Of a stretch of 33,320 nt of DNA, positions 1 to 6,639 are shown piece by piece. A program made the position numbers and the translations under genes. The notes below the pieces were generated by a model. The model was not told the origin of the DNA. It searched no databases and saw only the letters and a program-made list of their open reading frames with translations. The DNA is taken from assembly GCA_002710785.1 (NCBI GenBank), contig PAMC01000006.1, positions 1 to 33,320 on the forward strand, read 5' to 3'. The stretch comes from a bacterium. Lineage in GTDB: Bacteria > Patescibacteriota > Minisyncoccia > Phycocordibacterales > UBA918. Within the stretch, counting starts at the first letter, position 1. The number at the start of each line of letters is the position of its first letter.

Positions 1-26
1 GTGGGATCACACCAATTTTTTAAGAC

Positions 27-57
27 AAAAAGCCAACTCATACAGAGTTGACTTTTT
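27..57 (-). terminator. Terminator of tRNA-Glu
   Basis: Arms 27-39 and 45-57 pair over 13 positions with one C/A mismatch around a 5-nt loop. On the minus strand the stem ends in a run of T (complement of the A tract at 27-31) with further T-rich sequence beyond. It lies 15 nt past the 3' end of tRNA-Glu, so it fits a Rho-independent terminator for that gene. The A/T ends are symmetric, so it may also stop transcription from the left. Confidence 0.75.
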
Positions 58-71
58 GTAAAAATATTGTG

Positions 72-143
72 TGACCCCACGGGGAATCGAACCCCGATTT
101 CCAGGATGAAAACCTGGCGTCCTAGCCGTTAGACGATGGGGCC
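72..143 (-). tRNA. tRNA-Glu (TTC)
   Basis: The minus strand folds as a complete cloverleaf. The acceptor arm GGCCCCA pairs with TGGGGTC, the anticodon stem is CCAGG/CCTGG around loop TTTTCAT (anticodon TTC), and the T arm is GGGG-TTCGATT-CCCC. The discriminator is A and no full CCA is encoded (the genome reads ACA). The first six nucleotides also pair with the 5' leader, see the hairpin at 138-171. A weak -10-like TATGAT lies at 213-218 on the minus strand. Confidence 0.97.
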
Positions 144-171
144 GGACGATGCTTTCGCATCGTCCGGCCCC
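138..171 (-). other. 15-bp GAAA hairpin covering the tRNA-Glu 5' end
   Basis: Positions 138-152 and 157-171 are perfectly complementary over 15 bp with a 4-nt loop, which is GAAA (a GNRA tetraloop) on the minus strand. The tRNA-side arm contains the first six residues of mature tRNA-Glu (138-143). In the precursor this helix therefore competes with the acceptor stem. There is no T tract, so it is not a normal terminator. It may delay 5' processing by RNase P or act as a folding switch; that role is inference. Confidence 0.6.
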
Positions 172-257
172 CATCATTACGACGAGCTGTGACGCGCGAA
201 AACGTGCGCCAAATCATACCAGATCGCCTAAAAAAATCTAGCCTCGGGCGCACCATA

Positions 258-499
258 GCCAAAAACACCCGCCGAAGCGGGGTTTTTGGTGCCGGAGCAC
301 CGATACTGCTGGGATATGGGCGGAGAACCGCTCGCTGTGGGGTCGTACCACCACCACACCACATCACGGAGCCTCAGACCTCCAAGTGGCAACGTTCGTG
401 CCGTGAGACTCTCGGTACGCACCAGATCGATACCGAACCGTTGGATGCAACCGCCGAAGCGAATTGGACATTCCCACACTCACAAGTAATTGTGAATGT
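258..499 (-). ncRNA. Candidate small RNA of about 240 nt, family unknown
   Basis: This gene-free stretch has a promoter-like pair upstream (506-533) and a UUCG-loop terminator at its end (261-287), both on the minus strand. Between them are several short hairpins: one near the 5' end with arms TCACAA/TTGTGA, GCGG-TTCT-CCGC, and GGTGC-TCCG-GCACC just before the terminator. No SRP, tmRNA, 6S or RNase P signature was recognised, and rnpB is elsewhere in the window. No ORF here looks protein-like. Both ends are inferred from the promoter and terminator positions. Confidence 0.45.
261..287 (-). terminator. UUCG-loop terminator
   Basis: On the minus strand CCCGC-TTCG-GCGGG forms a stem closed by the very stable C(UUCG)G tetraloop, followed by TGTTTTT. 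The five A residues before the stem let it extend with one irregularity. It is the likely end of the candidate RNA at 258-499. Confidence 0.75.
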
Positions 500-505
500 A
501 CGTAC

Positions 506-533
506 ATAGTAGCGGACCTACACGACCCGTCAA
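506..533 (-). promoter_or_regulatory. Sigma70-like promoter of the candidate RNA
   Basis: On the minus strand TTGACG (533-528) is followed after 16 nt by TACTAT (511-506). A perfect 12-bp palindrome, ATGTACGTACAT (496-507), overlaps the end of the -10 and the expected start site, so it could be an operator. No regulator can be assigned. Confidence 0.5.
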
Positions 534-641
534 CGCACGATGCCAATCGATGGCTGCAGGTTGACAGATGTAGCTTGAGAAATAGTTGCCGTCTTGTCAA
601 TCGAGTAAAAATGGTGGCCGAGAAGTGACTTTCTCACAGCT

Positions 642-697
642 TTTTCACCAAAGTTTTGTACGGGGTTATACAACAGTTATACACAGACTTTTACACA
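642..697 (+). other. DnaA-box-like cluster, possible origin or DnaA-controlled site
   Basis: Three same-strand 9-mers resemble the bacterial DnaA box TTATNCACA: TTATACAAC (666-674), TTATACACA (677-685, a full match) and TTTTACACA (689-697). Their starts are 11 and 12 nt apart, about one helical turn. A weaker TTTTCACCA lies at 642-650. The block is flanked by the inverted pair TTTCTCAC (630-637) and GTGAGAAA (701-708). It sits in a gene-free stretch, as an origin would, but dnaA and dnaN are not in the window. Confidence 0.4.
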
Positions 698-703
698 ATG
701 GTG

Positions 704-743
704 AGAAATAAAACTCGGACGCGTCAGAGGCGCGCCCGGAGTT
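704..743 (-). terminator. Terminator after the glmS unit
   Basis: On the minus strand AACTC and, after a bulged C, GGGCGCG pair with CGCGTCC and GAGTT (arms 731-743 and 712-723), followed by TTTTATTT. The TGA stop of the 64-aa gene lies in the loop. This is a strong Rho-independent terminator closing the unit. Confidence 0.8.
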
Positions 744-918
744 CTCCTGGGGTAAGGTTGGTCTTCGCTAGGAGAATATCCTCATGAAGGCCGACCCAAC
801 GTTCCCACTCAGGCAACGAGAGGCCATCAGCCGCTTTGTTACCTGAGTAAAGTGTTTGATACTGCGCAAAGACCGCTTGGAGAAGCGGGCATGCGCATTT
901 TCCTTCACAATGCACCAT
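724..918 (-). CDS. Hypothetical 64-aa protein with N-terminal Cys cluster
   Basis: The start is supported by a good SD, AAAGGAGA, 6 nt before the ATG, which is unusual in this window. The gene begins 19 nt after glmS, and its stop lies inside a terminator, so it is the last gene of the glmS unit. The N-terminus has a Cys cluster (CEGKCAC, residues 4-10) that could bind a metal. The rest looks helical, with a Trp-rich segment PEWERWVGL near residue 36. No family was recognised. It has no signal peptide or membrane segment, so it is probably cytoplasmic. A link to glmS is suggested only by position. Confidence 0.7.
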   Translation of the reverse strand: MVHCEGKCACPLLQAVFAQYQTLYSGNKAADGLSLPEWERWVGLHEDILLAKTNLTPGELRARL

Positions 919-937
919 GACCCGTCTCCTTTCTCTT

Positions 938-2773
938 TTATTCTACCGTAACTGACTTGGCCAGGTTGCGTGGCCTGTCGACATTGAAGCCTTTCTTGGT
1001 ACCAACGTAGTACGCGAAAAGATGGAGCGGTATAACGCTGATAATTGGCTGCAGGAGTGGGTGTACCTTTGGCACCTCAATCACATCGTCGGCCAAACGA
1101 GCCGCCTCAGTGTCGCCCTTATTAACCACGACAATCAGCGGTGCTTTGCGAGCTTTAACCTCTTCGATATTGGAAACCGTTTTTTCGTACACGCTGTCGT
1201 GCGGTGCTAGTGCCAGTACCGGAAAGTTCTCGTCAAGAAGCGCGATCGGGCCGTGCTTAAGCTCCCCGGCCGCGTAGGCTTCGGCATGGATGTAGCTAAT
1301 CTCTTTGAGTTTAAGCGCACCCTCAGCAGCAATTGGTGCGTGGCTGTGTCGACCAATAAACATCATGTGCTCATACTGGGCGTACTTCTCTGCCACCGCT
1401 TTTACCTGCTCGGCAGTTTTAAGTACCGTTTCGATAGCTTTGGGTAGTGCCGTAAGTGCGTCTACGAGCTCGGCACTCTGCACGCGCGAGAGGTGCTTAC
1501 TCTCGCGCCCAACCAACATGGTAATAAGCGCGAGGACCACTAACTGCGAAATAAATGCTTTGGTCGACGCTACCGCCACCTCGGGTCCTGCGTGGTTATA
1601 CACCCCAGCGTCGGTCTCACGCGCAATGGTGGAGCCAACCACGTTAACTACTCCCAGGGTGAGCATGCCGAGCTCTTTGGCTTCGCGTACAGCGGCAAGG
1701 GTATCGGCGGTCTCGCCCGACTGGGTGATGGCCAAGAGTGCGTGATTTTTCTCGGGCCAGTTGGTTTTGTAGCGGTACTCGCTAGCGAGCTCAACCTCCA
1801 CCGGAATACCAGCGTACTCTTCGAGCCAGTAGCGAGCCGTGTGGCCAGCCAAACACGCGGTGCCACAGGCGGCAATCGTCAGACGTTTGAGGCTTGTGAT
1901 CTCAGGTAGGAGCGGCTCGAGTCCACCGAGCTTGGCGTTGTCGCTCAGCAAACGTCCGCGCAGTGTGTCGCGCACGACCTGCGGACCTTCCATAATTTCT
2001 TTGAGCATGAAGTGCTCAAAGCCACCTTTTTGTACCGCTTCGGTGTCGCCCTCGATGGTTTCGGGCGCGAGCTCTCGTGCCGTGCCCTCCAAGGTCGCGA
2101 CGTGGTAGCTGGTGGCCGTGAGGTGCGCCACATCACCATCATCGAGGTAGACCATACGCTTGGTGTACGGCAGGAGGGCTGAAGAGTCTGAGGCGACGTA
2201 GTGTGCATCTTCGGCCACGCCAATGACGATTGGACTACCAAGCCGAGCAACCACAATCTCGTCCGGGTGCGCAGCGTGCATGGCCGCCAGGCCGTACGCA
2301 CCGCGTACCATGGTGAGCGCGCTGCGCACCGCTTTGAGCAGATCGCCCTCGTAATGAGCGCCAATTAGCTTCGCGAGCACTTCGGTGTCGGTGCGAGTAC
2401 TAAACTGCATACCCTGGGCTGAGAGACCTTCTTTGAGACTCTGGTAGTTTTCGATAATGCCGTTGTGCACGATATGAAGCTGCTCGGTCATGTCGGTGTG
2501 TGGGTGTGCGTTCTCGACCGTTGGCTCGCCGTGCGTTGCCCAGCGCGTGTGGGCAATGCCCGAAGGACCAGCAAAGGCTTCGCCTTTGCTGGTCACCTCC
2601 TCCTCTAAGTTAACAATCTCCCCTACGGCCTTAACCAGCCCACCCTCGGGGCCCGCCACAAACATACCGGCTGAGTCGTACCCGCGGTACTCAAGTGCTT
2701 TCAAGCCTGAGAGCAGTACGTCCACCGCTTGTGTACTATTTGTCTCGCCCACTACTCCGATAATTCCGCACAT
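938..2773 (-). CDS. glmS: Glutamine--fructose-6-phosphate aminotransferase
   Basis: Makes glucosamine-6-phosphate from fructose-6-phosphate and glutamine, the first step towards UDP-GlcNAc and peptidoglycan; cytoplasmic. The protein starts MCGIIGVVG, so the N-terminal nucleophile cysteine is exposed after Met removal, which fixes the ATG at 2773. Glutaminase motifs TRWATHG, HNGIIENY and TDTEVL follow in the first 130 residues. Two SIS sugar-isomerase domains come next (ACGTACLAGHTARYW and ITQSGETADT), and the C-terminus is DRPRNLAKSVTVE as in the family. The 611 aa are full length (E. coli about 609). The unit is read from the gene at 3163-4308 through a 107-aa gene into glmS and the 64-aa gene. 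The SD lies about 38 nt upstream behind a hairpin. Confidence 0.98.
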   Translation of the reverse strand: MCGIIGVVGETNSTQAVDVLLSGLKALEYRGYDSAGMFVAGPEGGLVKAVGEIVNLEEEVTSKGEAFAGPSGIAHTRWATHGEPTVENAHPHTDMTEQLHIVHNGIIENYQSLKEGLSAQGMQFSTRTDTEVLAKLIGAHYEGDLLKAVRSALTMVRGAYGLAAMHAAHPDEIVVARLGSPIVIGVAEDAHYVASDSSALLPYTKRMVYLDDGDVAHLTATSYHVATLEGTARELAPETIEGDTEAVQKGGFEHFMLKEIMEGPQVVRDTLRGRLLSDNAKLGGLEPLLPEITSLKRLTIAACGTACLAGHTARYWLEEYAGIPVEVELASEYRYKTNWPEKNHALLAITQSGETADTLAAVREAKELGMLTLGVVNVVGSTIARETDAGVYNHAGPEVAVASTKAFISQLVVLALITMLVGRESKHLSRVQSAELVDALTALPKAIETVLKTAEQVKAVAEKYAQYEHMMFIGRHSHAPIAAEGALKLKEISYIHAEAYAAGELKHGPIALLDENFPVLALAPHDSVYEKTVSNIEEVKARKAPLIVVVNKGDTEAARLADDVIEVPKVHPLLQPIISVIPLHLFAYYVGTKKGFNVDRPRNLAKSVTVE

Positions 2774-2816
2774 ATACAAACATTATTACATAGCGTCTGT
2801 GCTATGTAATACCTCC
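2774..2816 (-). promoter_or_regulatory. Hairpin between SD and start codon of glmS
   Basis: The minus strand reads GGAGGT (2816-2811), then a perfect 10-bp hairpin (arms 2801-2810 and 2785-2794, 6-nt loop), then 11 nt to the ATG at 2773. With the hairpin folded, the SD is about 11 nt from the start; unfolded, it is about 37 nt away. So the helix may set the SD spacing and control glmS translation. The same sequence is a symmetric palindrome and could instead be a DNA operator. Confidence 0.55.
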
Positions 2817-2842
2817 AAAGCGGGTAATGGGTTGCGTATGCA

Positions 2843-3166
2843 CTATGCGTGACTACCTCGCTCGCGAGCAATTTGAATATTTTCATCCAAAGTGACGTCA
2901 AAGTAGTCTTTATCAAATTCAGTAAATACTTCCGTCCGCAGACTCAGTTTTCTACACAACAAATCAAATTCGCCAGTCGTTAGAAATTCGCTGTCTTTGT
3001 GGTAGTTAAGAATGTGAGAAGTGTAGTCGAGTTTTAACTGAGGCAGCCGCTCAAAAAATGCTTCGAGCCGATGCTGCAATTCACCCGCGTCAAGGCCCAC
3101 AACGGGGACCAGTCGATACTGTGCGAGTATTCTCTCTTGCGGCGATTGTGGTTTCTCTGGTGTCAT
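2843..3166 (-). CDS. Hypothetical 107-aa protein
   Basis: The ATG overlaps the TGA stop of the upstream gene (ATGA, 4 nt), which implies translational coupling, and glmS follows after about 70 nt. The protein is soluble, charged and mostly helical, with no signal peptide, membrane segment or Cys motif. A Leu-rich helix (about residues 28-45) is followed by a Tyr/His stretch and an acidic C-terminal half (FTEFDKDYFDV). No family was recognised. Placement between a cell-surface GH-like gene and glmS hints at an envelope link, but this is only context. Confidence 0.75.
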   Translation of the reverse strand: MTPEKPQSPQERILAQYRLVPVVGLDAGELQHRLEAFFERLPQLKLDYTSHILNYHKDSEFLTTGEFDLLCRKLSLRTEVFTEFDKDYFDVTLDENIQIARERGSHA

Positions 3167-4308
3167 TGATACTGAATATACACCGGTTCGGGATGCAATC
3201 GCAAGGCTTCGGCCGGCGTGTAGATGCCGGTACTCGGTGGTTTGAGATCGTTTTTGTAGAAGATCTTGAGTCCCACAAACTGCACCGGCTCTGGCTCAAT
3301 CACCCGAGTGTACGTGCCAAGTTTAAGCTCCTTCGAGCCCCATCCATCCATATGAATCACGACCTGCACCTCTGGTGTCGGCTGAATATCTTGGTAGTTG
3401 GTAACCATATTTTGGGTAAAGCGGTGTACCACAAGCACCTTTGGTGGTAGCTGATGCTCGCGCACAATCTCCGAAAGCCAGTTGATAGCGAAGTTAATAT
3501 CTTTAGCATCATACGTGCCAATCACCGTCGCTGGCGCTCGACCTGATGGCGCCATGGCAAACTCCGGGTCAATCCCGAGATGCACATCGGGGCGGGTAAA
3601 GTACTCTCGAAACTGCGGCAACTCCCGCTGAATGGTGCTTAAGCCCACCTGCAAATCAAGAAACAGAATACCGTCGATCTCCTGCGCCATGTCGTAGGCT
3701 AGCTCAATCTGGTCGGCCGGCATAACCGCGCGGTACATGCCGTCTTCGCCCGCATCAGCTTGCGCCACCATGGCAATGTAGTGTATGGCTGGTACGACTG
3801 GTGTGTCAGGGTCGGCTGCCTCCCAGGCAGCGGTGGTACTCGCCAGGCGATTGAGCACCGTCTGGCGGTCAAACTCACCCAAAATACCCATAAACCGAGA
3901 GTAGAAGTTACCGTAGTACGCTACGATGCGCTCAAATGGCAAAATGGCTCCGCCGTGCGGGTACAGATTCTCTGGTGGCCAGCGTTTCCCCCGCACGGTC
4001 ACGTTGCTGCTACTGGCAAATACTAGGTCGCTCACCAGCGGCGTCGAAGTAGAGGTGGTCGCACGCACGGGTGGCACGTAGTCGACCAAATCAAGCAAAC
4101 GAGCATTGTACTCCTCACGATCGAGCTCAAGCGGCCACACAATTGGTGCCATCTCACCCGTCGTTGTTGAGGTAGCAGCGACGCCATTCTGCACGGCCGC
4201 CAGTTTGTGGTACTCGACACCCGAAAACAGCGCGTGCCCGGCAGCGTAGAGACTGCCCACAATGAGCGTGGTAGTGGCTATCATCACGGCTAAGTAACCT
4301 AACGGCAT
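3163..4308 (-). CDS. Membrane-anchored GH-like (TIM-barrel-like) protein
   Basis: An N-terminal hydrophobic helix (about residues 6-28) would anchor the protein, with the rest outside. A Thr/Ser/Pro-rich linker leads to a domain from about residue 115 with the order FERIVAYYGNFYSRFMGILG, PAIHYIAMVAQ, ILFLDLQVGLS, HLGIDPEFAM and KVLVVHRFTQNMV. This alternation of beta strands ending in acidic residues resembles the hypothetical secreted proteins of Actinobacteria that look like glycoside-hydrolase barrels; that match is from memory of the family. Catalysis is not shown, though E/D in FLDLQ and IDPEF are candidates. A TACTAT box (4315-4320) ends 6 nt before the ATG with no SD, so a leaderless start is likely. 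It is the first gene of the unit running into glmS. Confidence 0.75.
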   Translation of the reverse strand: MPLGYLAVMIATTTLIVGSLYAAGHALFSGVEYHKLAAVQNGVAATSTTTGEMAPIVWPLELDREEYNARLLDLVDYVPPVRATTSTSTPLVSDLVFASSSNVTVRGKRWPPENLYPHGGAILPFERIVAYYGNFYSRFMGILGEFDRQTVLNRLASTTAAWEAADPDTPVVPAIHYIAMVAQADAGEDGMYRAVMPADQIELAYDMAQEIDGILFLDLQVGLSTIQRELPQFREYFTRPDVHLGIDPEFAMAPSGRAPATVIGTYDAKDINFAINWLSEIVREHQLPPKVLVVHRFTQNMVTNYQDIQPTPEVQVVIHMDGWGSKELKLGTYTRVIEPEPVQFVGLKIFYKNDLKPPSTGIYTPAEALRLHPEPVYIQYQ

Positions 4309-4346
4309 ACGCAGATAGTACCACGCATTTTATTGTTTTTTTGCGT

Positions 4347-6056
4347 CTACTCCTGCAAGAAGCCGCCGGCTTGGTGTTCCCAGAGGCGTTGGTAGGTGCC
4401 GCCGGCGTGGGCGAGGTCGGTGTGGGTGCCATCTTCCACAATTTGGCCGGCCTCAAGCACCAAGATGCGATCCATTTCTCGCAGGGTTGAAAGCCGGTGC
4501 GCAATGGCGACCACGGTCTTCCCAGCCATCAATTCGTGCAAAGCTTTTTGAATTGCTACTTCGCTTTCGGAGTCGAGGGCTGAGGTGGCCTCGTCGAGTA
4601 CCAAGATTGGCGCGTCTTTGAGCATCGCGCGCGCAATCGCTACCCGTTGTTTTTGCCCACCCGAGAGCTTAACGCCTCGCTCACCCACTAACGTGTCGTA
4701 CCCTTCCGGCAGCTCACTAATAAAGTCGTGTGCTTGGGCTTTTTTGGCTACTTCGATAATTTCCTCCTCGGTGGCATCTGGTTTGCCGTAGGCAATATTT
4801 TCGTGAATGGTGCGGTGGAAGAGGAGTGGCTCCTGCGGCACCACCGCAATATGCTCACGTAGTGAGTCCTGTGTGACCGTGGCGATGTTTTGTCCGTCAA
4901 TTTCAATGACGCCGCTGTCTAAGTCGTGCTGGCGCAGCAAGAGCGAGACAAACGTGGTCTTCCCTGCCCCCGACGGACCAACCAACCCTACCCGCTGCCC
5001 CGGTTCGATGGTGAGGTTGAAGTTATTGAAGACGGCATTCTCACCATACTCGAACGTTGCATCATGCCAGACCACCTTACCGCCTGCACCAACAAGCTCT
5101 GGCGCACCTGGAGCATCAATGATCTCGTGATTTATTAGAGTTTCATCTAGGCCTTCTTGAGCTTGACCGTACATCTTGGCTGTATTACTCAGAATACGCC
5201 CAAGAAAGATGACCATGTGTGAAGTGTAGGTAAGTAGTAGGATGAAACTGAGCAAACGCCCAGAGGTAATCTCTCCCATTAACCAACGGTCTATCATCAC
5301 GGAGAACATTATTACCGCAAAGCCGGTAAAAATAAGTGAGTTGATGACCATCATGTACTCAGAGTAGAGAAATGAGCGTGTGCCTTTACGGTAGACATCA
5401 CTTGTCTGCTCACGTACATTGACTCGCTCTTCCTTGATTTTGGTGTATTGACGTACTGCTTGGATATTCGTAAAAATATCAACGAGATATCCCGTTGTCT
5501 TGGACTGCGACTGAGCGAGCTCCAGTGAAAACCCTCGCTTACGCGGTAGTAAAAGCATGTTGACGATGACACTGAAAATGATCAGTCCAAAGTAGAGTAC
5601 CCCTACGACAAGGTCTGTCGCCAAAAAAATTATCCCTGTCACGACTAGTGGGATTCCGCTCTCGAGATAGCTCCACAAGAACAAGATTGCAAACTCCTCA
5701 TTTGCACGTGCGACATTATTTATCTTGTTACTAATTGAGCCAGCAAAGCGATTAGAAAAATACGCATGGCTGTGTCTATTTACATATTCCGTCAGCACAT
5801 TCACTGACGAACGAGCAACGCCCAGCAGCCAGCGAACACCAGTAACACCGCTCAAGCGCCACACAATCGATAGTCCGAAAAAGACAACTGGATACGCAAA
5901 AACCCACAGCGATACTTCCAAATAATTTTGCGCTTCAATGTTGTTGACGATCACCTCGACCAGGAGCCGCATTGCCACTGAACCTGACGCGGCAATAATC
6001 ACAAATGTCGAAGAGAGCAGGAACCACAGTCGGTACTGCCGTGTCACGTACCACAA
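4347..6056 (-). CDS. ABC exporter, fused permease and ATPase (5' end uncertain)
   Basis: A type I ABC exporter half-transporter with about six membrane helices (residues 10-300) and a C-terminal ATPase; it should work as a dimer exporting lipid, peptide or drug, substrate unknown. Walker A GPSGAGKT is at about 360-367, signature LSGGQ at 464-468, Walker B ILVLDEA at 484-490 and H-loop His at 520. All key ATPase residues are present. The start given is a TTG without SD. The natural reading frame continues upstream to a GTG at 6128 or ATG at 6131, interrupted by one TAG at 6081-6083 (see 6057-6131). The protein as drawn starts only about ten residues before the first membrane helix, so it could still work. 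Confidence 0.9.
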   Translation of the reverse strand: MWYVTRQYRLWFLLSSTFVIIAASGSVAMRLLVEVIVNNIEAQNYLEVSLWVFAYPVVFFGLSIVWRLSGVTGVRWLLGVARSSVNVLTEYVNRHSHAYFSNRFAGSISNKINNVARANEEFAILFLWSYLESGIPLVVTGIIFLATDLVVGVLYFGLIIFSVIVNMLLLPRKRGFSLELAQSQSKTTGYLVDIFTNIQAVRQYTKIKEERVNVREQTSDVYRKGTRSFLYSEYMMVINSLIFTGFAVIMFSVMIDRWLMGEITSGRLLSFILLLTYTSHMVIFLGRILSNTAKMYGQAQEGLDETLINHEIIDAPGAPELVGAGGKVVWHDATFEYGENAVFNNFNLTIEPGQRVGLVGPSGAGKTTFVSLLLRQHDLDSGVIEIDGQNIATVTQDSLREHIAVVPQEPLLFHRTIHENIAYGKPDATEEEIIEVAKKAQAHDFISELPEGYDTLVGERGVKLSGGQKQRVAIARAMLKDAPILVLDEATSALDSESEVAIQKALHELMAGKTVVAIAHRLSTLREMDRILVLEAGQIVEDGTHTDLAHAGGTYQRLWEHQAGGFLQE

Positions 6057-6131
6057 AAACCGCAGCGGGGTGTTCGGGATCTAGCCGGTGTACTCAGGTT
6101 TGTTATTTTTTTCTTCTACACGATTCACCAT
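6057..6131 (-). other. In-frame upstream extension of the ABC exporter with an amber codon
   Basis: From ATG 6131 the frame encodes a plausible 16-residue hydrophilic N-terminus (MVNRVEEKNNKPEYTG), then TAG at 6081-6083, then [12 protein letters not shown] joining the exporter in the same frame. A -10-like TATTAT (6135-6140) ends 6 nt before GTG 6128, the spacing seen at other genes here. UAG is a normal stop elsewhere in the window. Either a nonsense mutation or base error hit codon 17, or translation restarts at a weak codon downstream. Confidence 0.6.
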
Positions 6132-6146
6132 ACAATAATACACAAT

Positions 6147-6172
6147 GCTGGCAGGCCCATGGGCCTGCCAGC
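6147..6172. repeat. Perfect 26-bp palindrome
   Basis: The sequence equals its own reverse complement over 26 bp, centred on CCCATGGG with arms GCTGGCAGGCC/GGCCTGCCAGC. It lies between the stop of the 114-aa gene (6213) and the start of the ABC exporter. There is no convincing T tract on either side. It could be an RNA stem ending the upstream gene or a dimeric-protein site near the exporter promoter. Confidence 0.7.
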
Positions 6173-6212
6173 AAAGAACGTACTTACAATAGACGCTTAA
6201 ATTAGGTCTTTC

Positions 6213-6557
6213 TTACTGCATCGATTGCTTTTGACTTTCGAGCTTCTGAGCAAACGCTACTAGAAAAGCCGCCTGATTAGCCTCGGCCACGCCTTCTGGC
6301 ATCAATTTTTTAAGAAACGGTGTATTAATTAAAACTTGTTCTGCTAGCTTCACTTGTTTCTCTGCGTCAGTCATTTCTACCACTCGTACTAAAAAGTCTC
6401 CCTCACCTCCAAGAGCTGCAGCCAGCTGACTTGATAAAACTGCATTTTCGGCCAGACGAGCTACTTCTTCAATTTTCTCAGCTGCACCACCCTCGCCCCG
6501 TGCACGTTCGTACTGCTCTGCCGGATCTAAATATTTATTCTGCGGCATGATTTCCAT
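6213..6557 (-). CDS. Hypothetical 114-aa helical protein
   Basis: Soluble, charged and almost wholly helical, with Ala/Glu-rich stretches (EKIEEVARLAENAVLSSQLAAAL) and no membrane segment. No family was recognised. Two starts are possible, ATG 6557 or ATG 6548 (MPQNKYLDPAEQYERA), and neither has an SD. A TATAAT box (6587-6592) with TTCGAA 16 nt upstream gives an mRNA with a leader of roughly 20-25 nt. It is divergent from the HTH protein at 6637, so the shared palindromes between them may affect both. The Gln-rich C-terminus (KLESQKQSMQ) looks unstructured. Confidence 0.75.
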   Translation of the reverse strand: MEIMPQNKYLDPAEQYERARGEGGAAEKIEEVARLAENAVLSSQLAAALGGEGDFLVRVVEMTDAEKQVKLAEQVLINTPFLKKLMPEGVAEANQAAFLVAFAQKLESQKQSMQ

Positions 6558-6607
6558 ACTTTTTTGATTTTATTTTTTACACACAGATTATATCATTTAC
6601 CGACTTT

Positions 6608-6639
6608 GTTCGAACTAAAGATGTTAACATGTATACATG
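6608..6639. promoter_or_regulatory. Palindrome cluster between divergent genes
   Basis: Three perfect palindromes are packed together: GTTCGAAC (6608-6615), ATGTTAACAT (6621-6630) and CATGTATACATG (6628-6639). The last contains the start codon of the HTH gene; the first overlaps the -35 of the minus-strand gene. The middle one includes TAACAT, which ends 6 nt before the start codon and is its likely -10. The arrangement suits autoregulation by the HTH protein, which is inference. Confidence 0.45.

Noticed and set aside
189-509. Open frames on both strands across 122-600
   Set aside because: They overlap each other, lack SD or -10 support and have no protein-like pattern; the stretch fits RNA genes and regulatory sites better.
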